NCBI RefSeq assembly: GCF_002119525.1
Contig: NZ_CP017916.1
Span: 434,001 to 498,000, forward strand
Direction of reading: 5' to 3'
DNA: 64,000 nucleotides
Origin: Vibrio syngnathi
GTDB taxonomy: Bacteria > Pseudomonadota > Gammaproteobacteria > Enterobacterales > Vibrionaceae
Both the position numbers and the translations under genes were made by a program. Positions 1 to 9,344 of the stretch are shown here, piece by piece (positions within the stretch are counted from its first letter, which is position 1; each line of letters opens with the position of its first letter). Below the pieces are notes generated by a model. That model searched no databases. It was not told the DNA's origin and saw only the letters and a program-made list of their open reading frames with translations.

Positions 1-2463
1 ACCAATGCATTGGATTATTTCTTTGCGCGCGATTCGTTGATTCGAGTGGATTACCCTATCGGTGTCATTACCGTTAATAGCGGTGGGAAGTCCGTCAGTG
101 AACTCAGCCCAATATTAGATCCATTAATCAGAGCTTCATCTCCAAGTGAGTTTAAAATTGGGCATACCTTTTTCAAAAAGGGTAACCGTTGCAATGCGTC
201 AGGGCTTTCAAGTCGTTGCGATTTTCACCCAGATCTAGCGCATGCGTTGCATGAAATCGGCCATACATTTTCGCTGGGGCACCATGTTGGGCCTGAAACT
301 AGTACTTTAATGAGTTTCTCGTTTGCCATTGATACCAGCATGATTTCGACGATGAAGACTTCAGGGGCAATTGATCAGCGTTTAGCGCCAGCAATGGAAT
401 CGGCAATGAACCCTAAGGCAAATATAGATCACATTGGTACTACTCGTAATACATCTGTAATCGTCGATGTACTTGATAATGATTTTGATGCCAATGGTAT
501 GAATGTTGGTGGCAAATTGTCTTTAGATAGTTATACGAAACGGAGTCAAAAAGGCGGGGTTGTAGGGCTGCAATCGGGCAAACTGAAATATACACCTGTT
601 GAAGGTTATGTGGGAGAAGACCACTTTAGTTATACGATTACAGATGACTCTGGTTTAAAAGACAGTTCAGAAGTACACGTCAGTGTAAAAAGCGATGCGC
701 GTGTACTTTATCTGTCAGATAACAAGCTTACACTTAGAAATGATATAAAGAATCATGCCAAACTGAGTCAACCTAACTTTAAGCATCTGATCAACCGAGC
801 TGGTAGAGAGATGTTCTTTGGTAAGCCTACTTTTACTGGATATCCAGACGTTGGTTTTTATCAATATGTGATTGATCAAACCTCGACGAATACGCCTGCG
901 GAATTAACAGAACCAACTTTTTCTGAAAATAACTTGATGACTCTGCAAAAACACATGCCTCATGATCTAGCTCCAGGTAAGCAGAGCTTTACGGTGGTAA
1001 CGCGTTATAAACAAGATGGCTTTTATCAGACAGTCCCTGAGAATAAAGGCATTCATGAAGTGAGTTTGTTTAGTTCGGGTAAGATTGATGACGGTTTTGC
1101 CTTATCCCATTTCAATGGCAATAACCATCGTTCTGGGGAGCCTGAAAAAGGGTTAGGTTGGACATTAGTTAGCCGCCAAATGTACACAAGAACTTCATTC
1201 TCAGATAGTCCTCATGTCCTCCACGCATTTGCTAAGCCGAATGAAGTTAATATTGCGAACAATGCTTGGCACTCTGTGGCATGGGTGATTGACCGAGAAA
1301 ACAATCAGGTATCGACCTGGGTTGACGGTAACTTAATTCCAATGGCATTAAGTACTGACCCTACTAATTTCCGAAATTACATTCCTTTACCCGCTGGTTT
1401 TGAAGGTATATACCCTGGGGGAACTCATGCTTGGATTGATTCGAGTTGGGATGCTTCAACGGAAGGTTATGGCCCTTGGTTTATGAAGACTAACGGGCAG
1501 AATAAAGGAACTGGTGCGAATGGGATTTGGGTGTCATTTACTCGATTCATCTCTGCTAAGTTCGCGGTCGATGATGTGCAAATTTATACCTATGCTCTTG
1601 AAGAGCAAGAAATTAAAAATATCGCTCAGAATAAAGAAAAGGCCTTTACCAATAACCCTGTTAATGGAGGAAGTCAGTCTTTTTCTCAACCAATATCATT
1701 GACGTGGGACAGTCAACACGCCACAGCCTATAAGCTGCGTTGGGGATATACCTCTGCTATGACTAATGTGGTCAGTGAGCAGAGTGACAAGTCTTTTCGA
1801 ATTGGTTCCCCTGATGCGACTCAAAAAGCCTTGTATTGGCGAGTCGACAGTAAACATGGCAGTGAGTGGATCGAGGGTAATGTGTGGAGTATCACTAATG
1901 CTAATGTTATTGGCGAAGCTTTAGCGCTAGCTTTTACCAAGGATGAGGTAACTGGCTCAGGTTTTGGTTCTGATAATGCTCCATGGCCTAAAAATGTGAG
2001 TAAGGTTATTGATGGCTTTAATGTTGTCGTTACAGGACAGACAAGAGACAACGATGCGTCGATATTAAGGCTAAGTAACGATACGACTATTACGTTGACC
2101 GATACTAACAACCGTCCATTTAAACAAATGCGCTTCTCAGCCGCACAATGGATACAGGGGACTGAAGGGTATTTACGAGCTGAATATTATAATGGGACAT
2201 CTTGGGTTCCATTAATTACCCTACATAAAGGTGGGATGGCAAGTGGGTATGGCTTTGGTGAATTAAGGTCAAGCTTTCTTGGTATCGGCTCTACAAGTGA
2301 TAAAACCAGTCACCCTGATTGGTATGATCCTGCGAGTCTAAATGCTTCAGCTTACTATACGGTTGATTTTCCTACGAATACGACGGAAGTTCGATTTAAA
2401 TTTTATAGTACAGGTAGTGCTAATAACCAAGTCGCTATCGATCAACTGAACTTATACCGCTAA
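1..2463 (+). CDS. Secreted multidomain protein with metzincin-like site, 5' truncated by window edge
   Basis: The frame is open to base 1, so the true start lies upstream; 820 residues are visible. Counting from the TTG at base 10, the motif HEIGHTFSLGH (His81, Glu82, His85, His91) fits the HExxHxxxxxH zinc site of metzincin peptidases. A possible Met-turn (STLMSF, Met101) follows about ten residues later. The glycine normally at the eighth motif position is serine. Downstream come a cadherin/Ig-like module (about 145-225, with LDNDFDANG and DHFSYTITDDSG), a LamG/concanavalin-like region (about 325-540), a fibronectin-like stretch (about 555-640) and a C-terminal beta-rich module. Known: such modular proteins are usually exported peptidases or adhesins. 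Inferred: a secreted zinc peptidase or polymer-binding protein; the substrate cannot be told. The signal peptide is outside the window. Confidence 0.7.
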   Translation, partial: TNALDYFFARDSLIRVDYPIGVITVNSGGKSVSELSPILDPLIRASSPSEFKIGHTFFKKGNRCNASGLSSRCDFHPDLAHALHEIGHTFSLGHHVGPETSTLMSFSFAIDTSMISTMKTSGAIDQRLAPAMESAMNPKANIDHIGTTRNTSVIVDVLDNDFDANGMNVGGKLSLDSYTKRSQKGGVVGLQSGKLKYTPVEGYVGEDHFSYTITDDSGLKDSSEVHVSVKSDARVLYLSDNKLTLRNDIKNHAKLSQPNFKHLINRAGREMFFGKPTFTGYPDVGFYQYVIDQTSTNTPAELTEPTFSENNLMTLQKHMPHDLAPGKQSFTVVTRYKQDGFYQTVPENKGIHEVSLFSSGKIDDGFALSHFNGNNHRSGEPEKGLGWTLVSRQMYTRTSFSDSPHVLHAFAKPNEVNIANNAWHSVAWVIDRENNQVSTWVDGNLIPMALSTDPTNFRNYIPLPAGFEGIYPGGTHAWIDSSWDASTEGYGPWFMKTNGQNKGTGANGIWVSFTRFISAKFAVDDVQIYTYALEEQEIKNIAQNKEKAFTNNPVNGGSQSFSQPISLTWDSQHATAYKLRWGYTSAMTNVVSEQSDKSFRIGSPDATQKALYWRVDSKHGSEWIEGNVWSITNANVIGEALALAFTKDEVTGSGFGSDNAPWPKNVSKVIDGFNVVVTGQTRDNDASILRLSNDTTITLTDTNNRPFKQMRFSAAQWIQGTEGYLRAEYYNGTSWVPLITLHKGGMASGYGFGELRSSFLGIGSTSDKTSHPDWYDPASLNASAYYTVDFPTNTTEVRFKFYSTGSANNQVAIDQLNLYR

Positions 2464-2510
2464 TGTATTTAGCCGTCGAAAGTTAGTTTTTGACTGTTGG
2501 CATTAAAAGA

Positions 2511-2549
2511 AAAACGGCTTAAACAAAATATTGTTTAAGCCGTTTTTTA
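2511..2549. terminator. Bidirectional rho-independent terminator
   Basis: A long stem (AAACGGCTTAAACAA pairing with TTGTTTAAGCCGTTT, loop AATA) is flanked by A-rich and T-rich tracts. It sits between the convergent 3' ends of the metalloprotease-like gene and endA and can serve both. Confidence 0.85.
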
Positions 2550-2581
2550 TTGTGTTCTTCGCGAGAGGTTCGGAATTTAGA

Positions 2582-3313
2582 TTATCGACACTCTTTGGCA
2601 ACAAAAGGATTATGGTTGCCCTGAATCTTGTAGATACGTTGGTCACGAGTACACTCCCAATCATCGACAGGAAATTGCTTGTTCCATGCCATCATCAGGT
2701 TGGTTTGCTGCTTAGATAGCTTGAAACCATACTCTTGGCTCATGTAGAGATAGGTACGAGCAATAGAACCTTTTGCTCGGTCTGGCGGCATCACTTTGCG
2801 CTGCTTAAAGTTGACCTGCATTTCACACTGGCCATAGCTTACGCCATCCACTCCATTCCACTGGCTGAAGTTGTAGTTCGAACGGTCACCATTTACTTCA
2901 CCGATGGCTGGCGTTAGGTTGTGGAGATCGGCTTCCATGGACTTGAATATTTTGTCATTGCGAGTGCAGTTCTTGCGCCCGCCATCTTGCCAGCACTGAC
3001 GCTGGTGGCCGAATTGCCAAGCTGGAACCACGTGTTCCCACTCGATTCGACTTGCGCGCTTTTGCTGTTTTCGGACTTGATAACCACAGCCGTCAAGGTC
3101 GGGAATGCCCTTCTTTTTGTTCTTCCAAGTAATGTCACAGCCACAATAAAATGAAGTAGGGTGATCGAGATAAATCTTCACTGCTTCTTTTTTTGCTTTG
3201 GAGAATGAACTTGGTGGAGCGGCGAGCACGCTTTGGGTTACCAGCAGGCCAAATACTATCGATAAGTAAAATGACACCGATAGGCAAAATGCTTTTGGAG
3301 TGGTTTTTTGCAT
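2582..3313 (-). CDS. endA: Endonuclease I (Dns/EndA), secreted or periplasmic nuclease
   Basis: This is a Vibrio Dns/Vvn-type non-specific DNA/RNA endonuclease of 243 residues. It degrades extracellular or periplasmic DNA and in vibrios limits natural transformation. Seen: an N-terminal signal peptide ending near SVLA-APP; the catalytic block [11 protein letters not shown]; the block [16 protein letters not shown]; and many cysteines (FYCGCDI, DGCGY, RQCWQ, KNCTR, GQCEM, WECTR, KECR), as expected for the disulfide-rich fold. The start was set at the ATG at 3313 because it gives a normal signal peptide; the frame stays open 24 codons further upstream (to 3385) without a better ribosome site. 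Conserved neighbour of sprT in Vibrio. Confidence 0.93.
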   Translation of the reverse strand: MQKTTPKAFCLSVSFYLSIVFGLLVTQSVLAAPPSSFSKAKKEAVKIYLDHPTSFYCGCDITWKNKKKGIPDLDGCGYQVRKQQKRASRIEWEHVVPAWQFGHQRQCWQDGGRKNCTRNDKIFKSMEADLHNLTPAIGEVNGDRSNYNFSQWNGVDGVSYGQCEMQVNFKQRKVMPPDRAKGSIARTYLYMSQEYGFKLSKQQTNLMMAWNKQFPVDDWECTRDQRIYKIQGNHNPFVAKECR

Positions 3314-3459
3314 AAAAAAGACTGATAAAAGTATGATAAATATCAGTCTAGCACTCAAGTGATAGACTTCTCCATTACATTTCAATCATCAATTCAATGG
3401 AGTTCAATTTATTGAAGTAAAACGCGCTAGCTACTCGAAAGTGTGCCGAGTATCAGGCG

Positions 3460-3960
3460 TTAGCTGAGCTGCGTACCGGTAAAGGCTAAGGTTTGATTGC
3501 ACTGTTGGCATCGGTAAGTCGATTGTTTTCGAAGTACCTTATTATGGCGCCTGATTGATAGCGGGTAAGTGGTGCACTCACATTGGTATTCAAAGGTCTT
3601 GCCTTGTACTGAGGTGATCTCAAAACTGTGAGTTGTTTTGGCTGGTACGTTGAATACTTTTTCCATCACGTATTTCCATTCATTCCCGTGAGGTCTAACG
3701 CGGCCAAATACTTGATGGGTGATCAAGTGTGCAAGTTCATGAGGCACGACCTCGTTGATGAAGGCATCTTCATTTTCGCTGAATAGCACCGGGTTGAATT
3801 TAATCTCGTTGAGTTGAAGGTAGGCCTTTCCCGCTGCCTTGCCTCTTAACTTGTAGGTGATGGTTGGGAATGAAAATTTACGAGAGAAATGTTGATTAGC
3901 GATAGCGAGGCACTCGGCCAGTTTCTTATTTGCTCGATGTTGTTGCGGGGTGTAAGACAA
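3460..3960 (-). CDS. sprT: SprT family zinc metalloprotease
   Basis: A 166-residue SprT-like protein. Seen: HELAH at residues 74-78 (His74, Glu75, His78), the family motif HGxxW at 91-95, and a C-terminal zinc-ribbon with Cys127/Cys129 and Cys151/Cys154. Known: bacterial SprT is a cytoplasmic SprT/Spartan-fold peptidase whose physiological substrate is poorly defined. Length matches the family (about 165). It lies between endA and a DUF2189 gene on the same strand, the usual Vibrio setting. Confidence 0.92.
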   Translation of the reverse strand: MSYTPQQHRANKKLAECLAIANQHFSRKFSFPTITYKLRGKAAGKAYLQLNEIKFNPVLFSENEDAFINEVVPHELAHLITHQVFGRVRPHGNEWKYVMEKVFNVPAKTTHSFEITSVQGKTFEYQCECTTYPLSIRRHNKVLRKQSTYRCQQCNQTLAFTGTQLS

Positions 3961-3977
3961 ACGTTGTTAACTCCAAA

Positions 3978-4010
3978 TAAAAGGCCTCAGCGTTTAAGCT
4001 AAGGCCTCAT
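3978..4010 (-). terminator. Terminator after the DUF2189 gene
   Basis: Read on the minus strand, GGCCTTAGC and GCTGAGGCC form a stem with one mismatch, followed by TTTTATTT. It lies just downstream of the DUF2189 stop codon and upstream of sprT. Confidence 0.65.
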
Positions 4011-4040
4011 CATAACATTGCTTGTTGATCTAGCGATGCT

Positions 4041-4838
4041 TTACACGTGATGTTTTTTCTTAATGATCTCGTGATAAGCGTGCCATGTACCATAGCCAAG
4101 TAGCGGCATAGTGACGATCATTCCGATGCCGTAGGTGGCAAAACCCACCAAAATACCGGCACAAATAATACTCGCCCACACCACCATCGCAGAAATGTTC
4201 GATTTCACGGCATTAAAGCTAGTGAAAATTGCGCTCATCACATCAACGCGTCTCTCCATCATTAGTGGAATTGAAAATGCTGAGATACTAAATATTAGGC
4301 TGGCGATAACAAAACCAATCACAGAACCCGTAATTAAGAAGGGAGCGAACTCAGCCAATGGTGCACCTTGCACTGAAGGGTAGAGTGCGTGCAATAACGC
4401 AGCTATACGCATCCAGAATATCATCGCGACCATTAATACAATCGCAAAAGCCCATTGGTGGGTTGAGTTGCGTGTGATGGCTTTCATCGAGTGCAGTAGG
4501 CTAGCGTTGTGTCCCTTTTCTCTTTCCCAGGCTGCGTCATACAAACCCAGGGCAAGAAACGGCCCAATTAGCATGTATACGATTAGGCTAGGCATAACGA
4601 CCAAATGCGTCCCTTGCCATTGGACAAGTTGAACGATAGCGATTGCCGCACCCATAAAACACAAACCGTAAAATGCGCTAATTAATGGCATTTTCACTAA
4701 GTCGTGTAGAGCTAGCGACAACCAATGAAAGGGCGCTGAAATGCTCACCTGATTACATGGTATTGTACGAGCGTATTCTGAGTCTTTGATTTCTTTTTGT
4801 TTATCGTCAAAGTCTTGTGTATTCAATGTACGAGGCAT
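4041..4838 (-). CDS. DUF2189 integral membrane protein
   Basis: A 265-residue inner-membrane protein. Seen: a hydrophilic N-terminus of about 45 residues (MPRTLNTQDFDDKQKE), then about six hydrophobic segments, among them ISAFYGLCFMGAAIAIV, LIVYMLIGPFLALGLY, WAFAIVLMVAMIFW and a last pair near residues 215-250. It ends in a short basic tail (KKKHH). The pattern, including the LGLYDAAWEREKG loop, fits the DUF2189 family, often annotated loosely as cytochrome-oxidase-subunit-I-like. No catalytic residues or cofactor ligands can be assigned. It has its own terminator, and a good ribosome site (GGAGGATCT) precedes ATG 4838. Function unknown. Confidence 0.8.
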   Translation of the reverse strand: MPRTLNTQDFDDKQKEIKDSEYARTIPCNQVSISAPFHWLSLALHDLVKMPLISAFYGLCFMGAAIAIVQLVQWQGTHLVVMPSLIVYMLIGPFLALGLYDAAWEREKGHNASLLHSMKAITRNSTHQWAFAIVLMVAMIFWMRIAALLHALYPSVQGAPLAEFAPFLITGSVIGFVIASLIFSISAFSIPLMMERRVDVMSAIFTSFNAVKSNISAMVVWASIICAGILVGFATYGIGMIVTMPLLGYGTWHAYHEIIKKKHHV

Positions 4839-5073
4839 AGATCCTCCTTGATCGGCTTTCTACCTACGCTGCAGATAAATTGCAGCGAACGAAACTCGAT
4901 GCCCGACTTGGCGACGTCTTTGATGTAAGCGCGCATCAGCTAAATAGTTCACGAAGCAAATTCTCATTTTGATTTGTTCGTTAACATTATTTTAACTATT
5001 GACCGTGAATCGAAAAATATCAAACTTTTGACTGATTGTTCTTAGTGAAAGCCTTCAAGGTGTATTTTTTCGG

Positions 5074-6384
5074 TCATGCCGACTCAAGCTGTCCTTTGAA
5101 TATTTTTGCTACCAAATCAGGGTTACACGGGAAGTACCAATGAGCATAAGAAGCGATGGTGCTGTGCTTTATCCAAACAGGATCGGTAGGTCTTCCATAT
5201 TGAGAGACAGGTTGAGTGAGTACCGTTTCTTTACTGTCAGTCTTTGAATAATGGAAAGTATGACCACGCAGCATTTGACCATTAAAATCGGCTTCTAGGA
5301 TCCCTAGCGCGGCTAGCTTCTTCTGCATAGTCGCTTTGGCATTTAACGCGCCAACCATATTTTCTGTTTGGCTTTCTAAATCTGTCAGAGCTTTGTTTAG
5401 GTACAGCATGCCACCACATTCAGCTAAACAAGGCTTACCTTGTTCAATATGAGCGATGATTTGCTGCTTCAACGCATTATTGAGCGCCAGCTTATCTATG
5501 TGTAATTCAGGATAACCTCCCGGTAAATACAAAGCGTCACACTCTGGTAAATCATCATGTGCCAGTGGTGAGAAGAATGATAATGTAGCGCCTAATTCAA
5601 CCAGCAGATCAAGGTTGGCTTGATACAAAAAAGCAAAACTCTTGTCTCGAGCAACTGCAATAGTGTGACCTGATAAAGATGCACTTCTGACCGGAAGTGC
5701 ATGTTCTGGTTTTTCAAATGCTTGTGCAGCAGGAAGTGGGATATCACCATGCGTTAACAGTAATTGAGCTGCATGGTTGAGTCGCTCTTCAATGTCATCT
5801 AACTCTTGTGCTTGTACTAAACCTAAATGACGCTCTGGCAGCGACAAATCCATGTCTTTTGGTAACCAACCACAAAACTCGGTTTCAGGTTTTAGGCTTT
5901 CTTTTAGCATTTCAGCGTGACGTTCAGAACCTACGCGGTTTGCAACTACACCAAATACATCCACGTCATCACGGAATGTCGATAAGCCATTCACAATCGC
6001 GCCAAAGGTTTGTGCCATTGCGCCAGCATCTACCACTGCCAACATCGGAAGGTTAAATTTAGCGGCAATATCAGCACTCGAGCATTTGCCATCAAACATG
6101 CCCATGACACCTTCAATTAGAATCACATCCGCTTCTAACGCTGCTTGATAAATTAAGTGTTGGCACTCCGCTTCACCACACATCCACAAATCCAATTGAT
6201 AAGTAGGCGTATCTGATGCAATAGATAAAAATTGGGGGTCAATAAAATCAGGCCCGGTTTTGAATACTCGAACTTTCTTTCCTTGTTGAACCAAAGCTCT
6301 TGCTAGAGCGGCGACCACGGTTGTTTTTCCGCTTCCAGAAGAAGGTGCGCCTACCACTAGGGCAGAACAGTAAGCTGTAGACAT
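5074..6384 (-). CDS. cbiA: Cobyrinate a,c-diamide synthase
   Basis: CbiA/CobB amidates the a and c carboxylates of cob(II)yrinate using glutamine and ATP. Seen in 436 residues: an N-terminal P-loop GAPSSGSGKTT of the dethiobiotin-synthetase-like domain, and a C-terminal class-I glutamine amidotransferase domain with ALYLPGGYPELH, the nucleophile elbow LAECGGMLYL and the late motif RGHTFHYS. The ATG at 6384 is chosen because AAGGAA lies just upstream and the family motif begins about ten residues later; the frame extends 15 codons further upstream into cobD. It is the last gene of the B12 operon, two bases after the cobD stop. Confidence 0.93.
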   Translation of the reverse strand: MSTAYCSALVVGAPSSGSGKTTVVAALARALVQQGKKVRVFKTGPDFIDPQFLSIASDTPTYQLDLWMCGEAECQHLIYQAALEADVILIEGVMGMFDGKCSSADIAAKFNLPMLAVVDAGAMAQTFGAIVNGLSTFRDDVDVFGVVANRVGSERHAEMLKESLKPETEFCGWLPKDMDLSLPERHLGLVQAQELDDIEERLNHAAQLLLTHGDIPLPAAQAFEKPEHALPVRSASLSGHTIAVARDKSFAFLYQANLDLLVELGATLSFFSPLAHDDLPECDALYLPGGYPELHIDKLALNNALKQQIIAHIEQGKPCLAECGGMLYLNKALTDLESQTENMVGALNAKATMQKKLAALGILEADFNGQMLRGHTFHYSKTDSKETVLTQPVSQYGRPTDPVWIKHSTIASYAHWYFPCNPDLVAKIFKGQLESA

Positions 6385-6386
6385 AA

Positions 6387-7451
6387 TTATTCCTTGAGTT
6401 GTTCGAGTGCGCGAGTGAGCGCTTGCCATTGTGATTCATTGGCGGGTAACCCGAAACGAAGTGCATCGTTTTCATCACAATGACGAGTAAAAATCCCCAA
6501 CCTGGCGAGTTGATGGTGCCATGATGCCGAATCCGAAATTTCAACTCGGTGAAAGAGTATCTGTGATGTTATTTTTACCGAGCCCGCCATTTGGCCAAAG
6601 TGTTGTTGTAAGAGTTGGTTCATACGTTGAGCTTCTTCATGTAGGCGTTGGCGGTTTTCTTTTTGCCAGTGAGAATTGAGCAAGGCATGTGTGGTGACAT
6701 AGCGAGTTGGGCCACTGAGTGTCCAAGGGCCAAGGTGTTGTTTAATAATTTGTAAACGTAATGATGAGGCAAAGCAAAAGCCAGCCCTAACCCCCGCTAA
6801 ACCAAAAAACTTTCCGACTGAGCGCAGCACTATCAGATTATCGGGCACTCCGGTTGGAAAGCTGGGTAACACTGAAAGCTCTGGAGTACAGTCAACGAAT
6901 GCTTCATCGATAATTAAAGTCGCATCTTGATGGATATGGTCTAACCAAGTTAATACTTCACTTGGTGGCACACTCAGCGCGGTTGGATTATTGGGATTGA
7001 TCACTACGACCACGTCTGCCGTTTTGAGCTGTTCAATTGTCGGTTTATGTTGGTAAAAGTCGAATAAGACGGCTTGTATGTCTTGTTCTGCGTACTTCTG
7101 CCACGCATGTTGATGCTCTTTGTAGCCTGTGGCTGGTAGAAGCACTTGTACGATTTTGGATTGCGTTTGGCTAATGGCGTTAGGCAAGGCTTGAATAGCC
7201 GCCTGACTGCCCGCAACAGGCAACAAAAAATTACTTTGATAGTAGGTTTGCGCTGCTGTGATTAAGCCATCGTCGTCTTCCGGTAGTCGATTCCATACTG
7301 ACGCTGGAATCTCTGGAATTGGATAATGATGAGGGCTAACCCCTGTCGATAGGTCGACCCATTGATCGATCGGCCTTTGGTAGCGCAATGAAAATTCGAT
7401 CAGCTTGCCACCGTGATGCGGAAGTTCGTTTGAGGGTTGTTTAATCGTCAT
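6387..7451 (-). CDS. cobD: L-threonine-O-3-phosphate decarboxylase / CobC-type aminotransferase
   Basis: A PLP fold-type-I enzyme of 354 residues. In B12 synthesis CobD decarboxylates threonine phosphate to (R)-1-amino-2-propanol phosphate, the linker of the nucleotide loop. Seen: the N-terminal HHGGKLIEFSLRY and DLSTGVSP motifs, the VVINPNNPTA loop, LIIDEAFVD (PLP aspartate) and the PLP lysine in SVGKFFGLAG (about Lys214), with RAGF just after. This is the aminotransferase-like gene called cobD in Salmonella and cobC in Pseudomonas. It follows cbiB, whose product attaches the linker made here. Confidence 0.9.
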   Translation of the reverse strand: MTIKQPSNELPHHGGKLIEFSLRYQRPIDQWVDLSTGVSPHHYPIPEIPASVWNRLPEDDDGLITAAQTYYQSNFLLPVAGSQAAIQALPNAISQTQSKIVQVLLPATGYKEHQHAWQKYAEQDIQAVLFDFYQHKPTIEQLKTADVVVVINPNNPTALSVPPSEVLTWLDHIHQDATLIIDEAFVDCTPELSVLPSFPTGVPDNLIVLRSVGKFFGLAGVRAGFCFASSLRLQIIKQHLGPWTLSGPTRYVTTHALLNSHWQKENRQRLHEEAQRMNQLLQQHFGQMAGSVKITSQILFHRVEISDSASWHHQLARLGIFTRHCDENDALRFGLPANESQWQALTRALEQLKE

Positions 7452-7488
7452 TAGCGTACTTAAAGTAAAGAGTTAAAATAGACAAAAG

Positions 7489-8454
7489 TTAAAATAAATA
7501 AAGAGCCGAAAGGGAAAGCGTCAGCATCACAGCTACCCATAGCACACTGGTTTTTCGCACTAAAGAAATCGAACGAGGAATATCGTCCAAGGTTGCAATA
7601 GTGCCTTCACCCATAGGGGGTTTCTTTACGAGCTTTCCGTGGTAATAAGTATCGCCACCTATGATGATTTTTAGTGCGCCAGCACCTGATGTCATCACGG
7701 GGCCGCCGTTTGGACTGGAGCAATGTTTAGCTTGTTCTTTCCAACATTTCAGAGCCAACTTAGTGTTGCCTAATAGGCTGTAGCTAAGTGCGGTTAAGCG
7801 AGCAGGCGCCCAACCCATCACATCATCGACTTTGGCTGCCACATAGCCAAATTCTAGCCAACGTTCATTTTTGTAGCCCCACATCGCATCAAGTGTGTTC
7901 ACTAATCGGAACAGTAATGCCCCCGGAGCACCAAGCAACGCGAACCAAAATAAGGTGCCAAATATCGCGTCATTGCCATTCTCTAATACCGACTCAATCG
8001 TCGATGACGTGATCTGGCGTTGATCCATGGTTTCAGTATTACGGCTAACGATCCATCCTACTTTCTCTCTCGCCAGCTCAAGATCGCCTTCGTGAAGAGG
8101 CTGATGGATCCATTGAGCGTGTTCAAGCAAGCTACGTTGGCCTACGGCTAGATATAAGATCACAATATTAAATAACCAAAAGCCAAATGTAGTATTGCCA
8201 CTTAAAAAGACATCTTGCAGCCAAAAGCTTAAAGCAAACAATGGCAGAGTAGCGATTAACCAAGCGATCAAGCCTGATAGCTTTGATCGTTTGTTCAATA
8301 CCTTTTCGATCCCTTGCACCATATTGCCAAAGCCGATCAAAGGGTGAAATCGTTTAGGCTCACCCAATAAGTGATCCAGCAACAAAGCACAAATCATCAT
8401 TAGCGAGATCACTAAACTGGAATAACCAAAATTTACATCAAAAAAGATCATCAT
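7489..8454 (-). CDS. cbiB: Adenosylcobinamide-phosphate synthase (CbiB)
   Basis: A membrane enzyme that condenses adenosylcobyrate with aminopropanol phosphate. Seen: the diagnostic N-terminal block LLDHLLGEPKRFHPLIGFG, several hydrophobic segments, the loop EVGWIVSRNT-like sequence (EKVGWIVSRNTE), and the C-terminal SPNGGPVMTSGAGALKI motif typical of CbiB. The start at 8454 (MMIFFDVNF) gives 321 residues, the usual family length. The frame extends 17 codons further to a TTG right after cbiF, so the exact start is uncertain. Confidence 0.9.
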   Translation of the reverse strand: MMIFFDVNFGYSSLVISLMMICALLLDHLLGEPKRFHPLIGFGNMVQGIEKVLNKRSKLSGLIAWLIATLPLFALSFWLQDVFLSGNTTFGFWLFNIVILYLAVGQRSLLEHAQWIHQPLHEGDLELAREKVGWIVSRNTETMDQRQITSSTIESVLENGNDAIFGTLFWFALLGAPGALLFRLVNTLDAMWGYKNERWLEFGYVAAKVDDVMGWAPARLTALSYSLLGNTKLALKCWKEQAKHCSSPNGGPVMTSGAGALKIIIGGDTYYHGKLVKKPPMGEGTIATLDDIPRSISLVRKTSVLWVAVMLTLSLSALYLF

Positions 8455-8530
8455 ATCTGCCAAATAATGCTGCTGACTGGATAGTAAAAATGAATAAACG
8501 CACAAACCAATCAGCAGCTAATGAGCGAGG

Positions 8531-9343
8531 TTAGTCTGCGCTCTTATTGTCTTCCAATTTTCCACTTTCAGCTACACCCTCTTCAACGACACGCGCTTTA
8601 CGGCAAGCGTGTGAGAAGGTGGGATCGTAAAGTTTAGAGTCAACAAAGTCATTATCGCCTAGCACTTTACTGACGATGATCATCGCGGTGGAGCGAATAT
8701 TTTCATCATGCATGATTTGCGCAATAGTACCCAATGTACCACGAAAAATACGTTGCTCAGGGTGGCTGGCTTTTTCTACCACAGCCACAGGCCAGTCTTG
8801 TGGGTAAACATCAGATAGCTCACGAACCACTTTACGAATCAATGTTGCACTAAGAAATAAACACAGTGTTGCTTCGTGCGAGGCAAGGGCGCGTAAATTC
8901 TCTTTTTCAGGTACAGGTGTTCGACCTGATGCTCGGCTAAGAATAATGGTCTGGCATTTTTCCGGTAGCGTCAGTTCTTGGCCAAGAGCCGCAGCACTCG
9001 CTTGGAAAGAAGACACACCAGGAACCACTTTCCAATCGATACCAAGTTCGTTCAAGCGACGAGTTTGTTCGGCAAGCGATGAGTAAATCGATAAATCACC
9101 CGTTTGAACGCGTGCAACATTTTGACCTTTTTCGTGAGCAGTTAGATACACGTTCGTGAGATCATCAAGATCCATGTCAGCAGAGTTGTAAACCAGCGCA
9201 TCTGGACGAGCGCGATCAATCACCGCTTTGGGCACTAAACTGCCCGCGTAAACAATCACAGGACACTCTTCGACTAAACGCGCGCCTTTTACTGTGATTA
9301 AATCAGGGTCACCTGGTCCAGCGCCGATAAAAAATACCGTCAT
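8531..9343 (-). CDS. cbiF: Cobalt-precorrin-4 C11-methyltransferase
   Basis: A SAM-dependent tetrapyrrole methylase of 270 residues. Seen: the N-terminal TVFFIGAGPGDPDLITVKGA glycine-rich signature, the VARVQTGDLSIYSSL loop that binds SAM, and VPGVSSFQASAAALGQELTLPE, which separates CbiF/CobM from other family members. It methylates C11 in the anaerobic pathway. Translation begins one base after the cbiH stop. The C-terminal 25 residues are charged and probably unstructured. Confidence 0.92.
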   Translation of the reverse strand: MTVFFIGAGPGDPDLITVKGARLVEECPVIVYAGSLVPKAVIDRARPDALVYNSADMDLDDLTNVYLTAHEKGQNVARVQTGDLSIYSSLAEQTRRLNELGIDWKVVPGVSSFQASAAALGQELTLPEKCQTIILSRASGRTPVPEKENLRALASHEATLCLFLSATLIRKVVRELSDVYPQDWPVAVVEKASHPEQRIFRGTLGTIAQIMHDENIRSTAMIIVSKVLGDNDFVDSKLYDPTFSHACRKARVVEEGVAESGKLEDNKSAD

Positions 9344-9344
9344 A

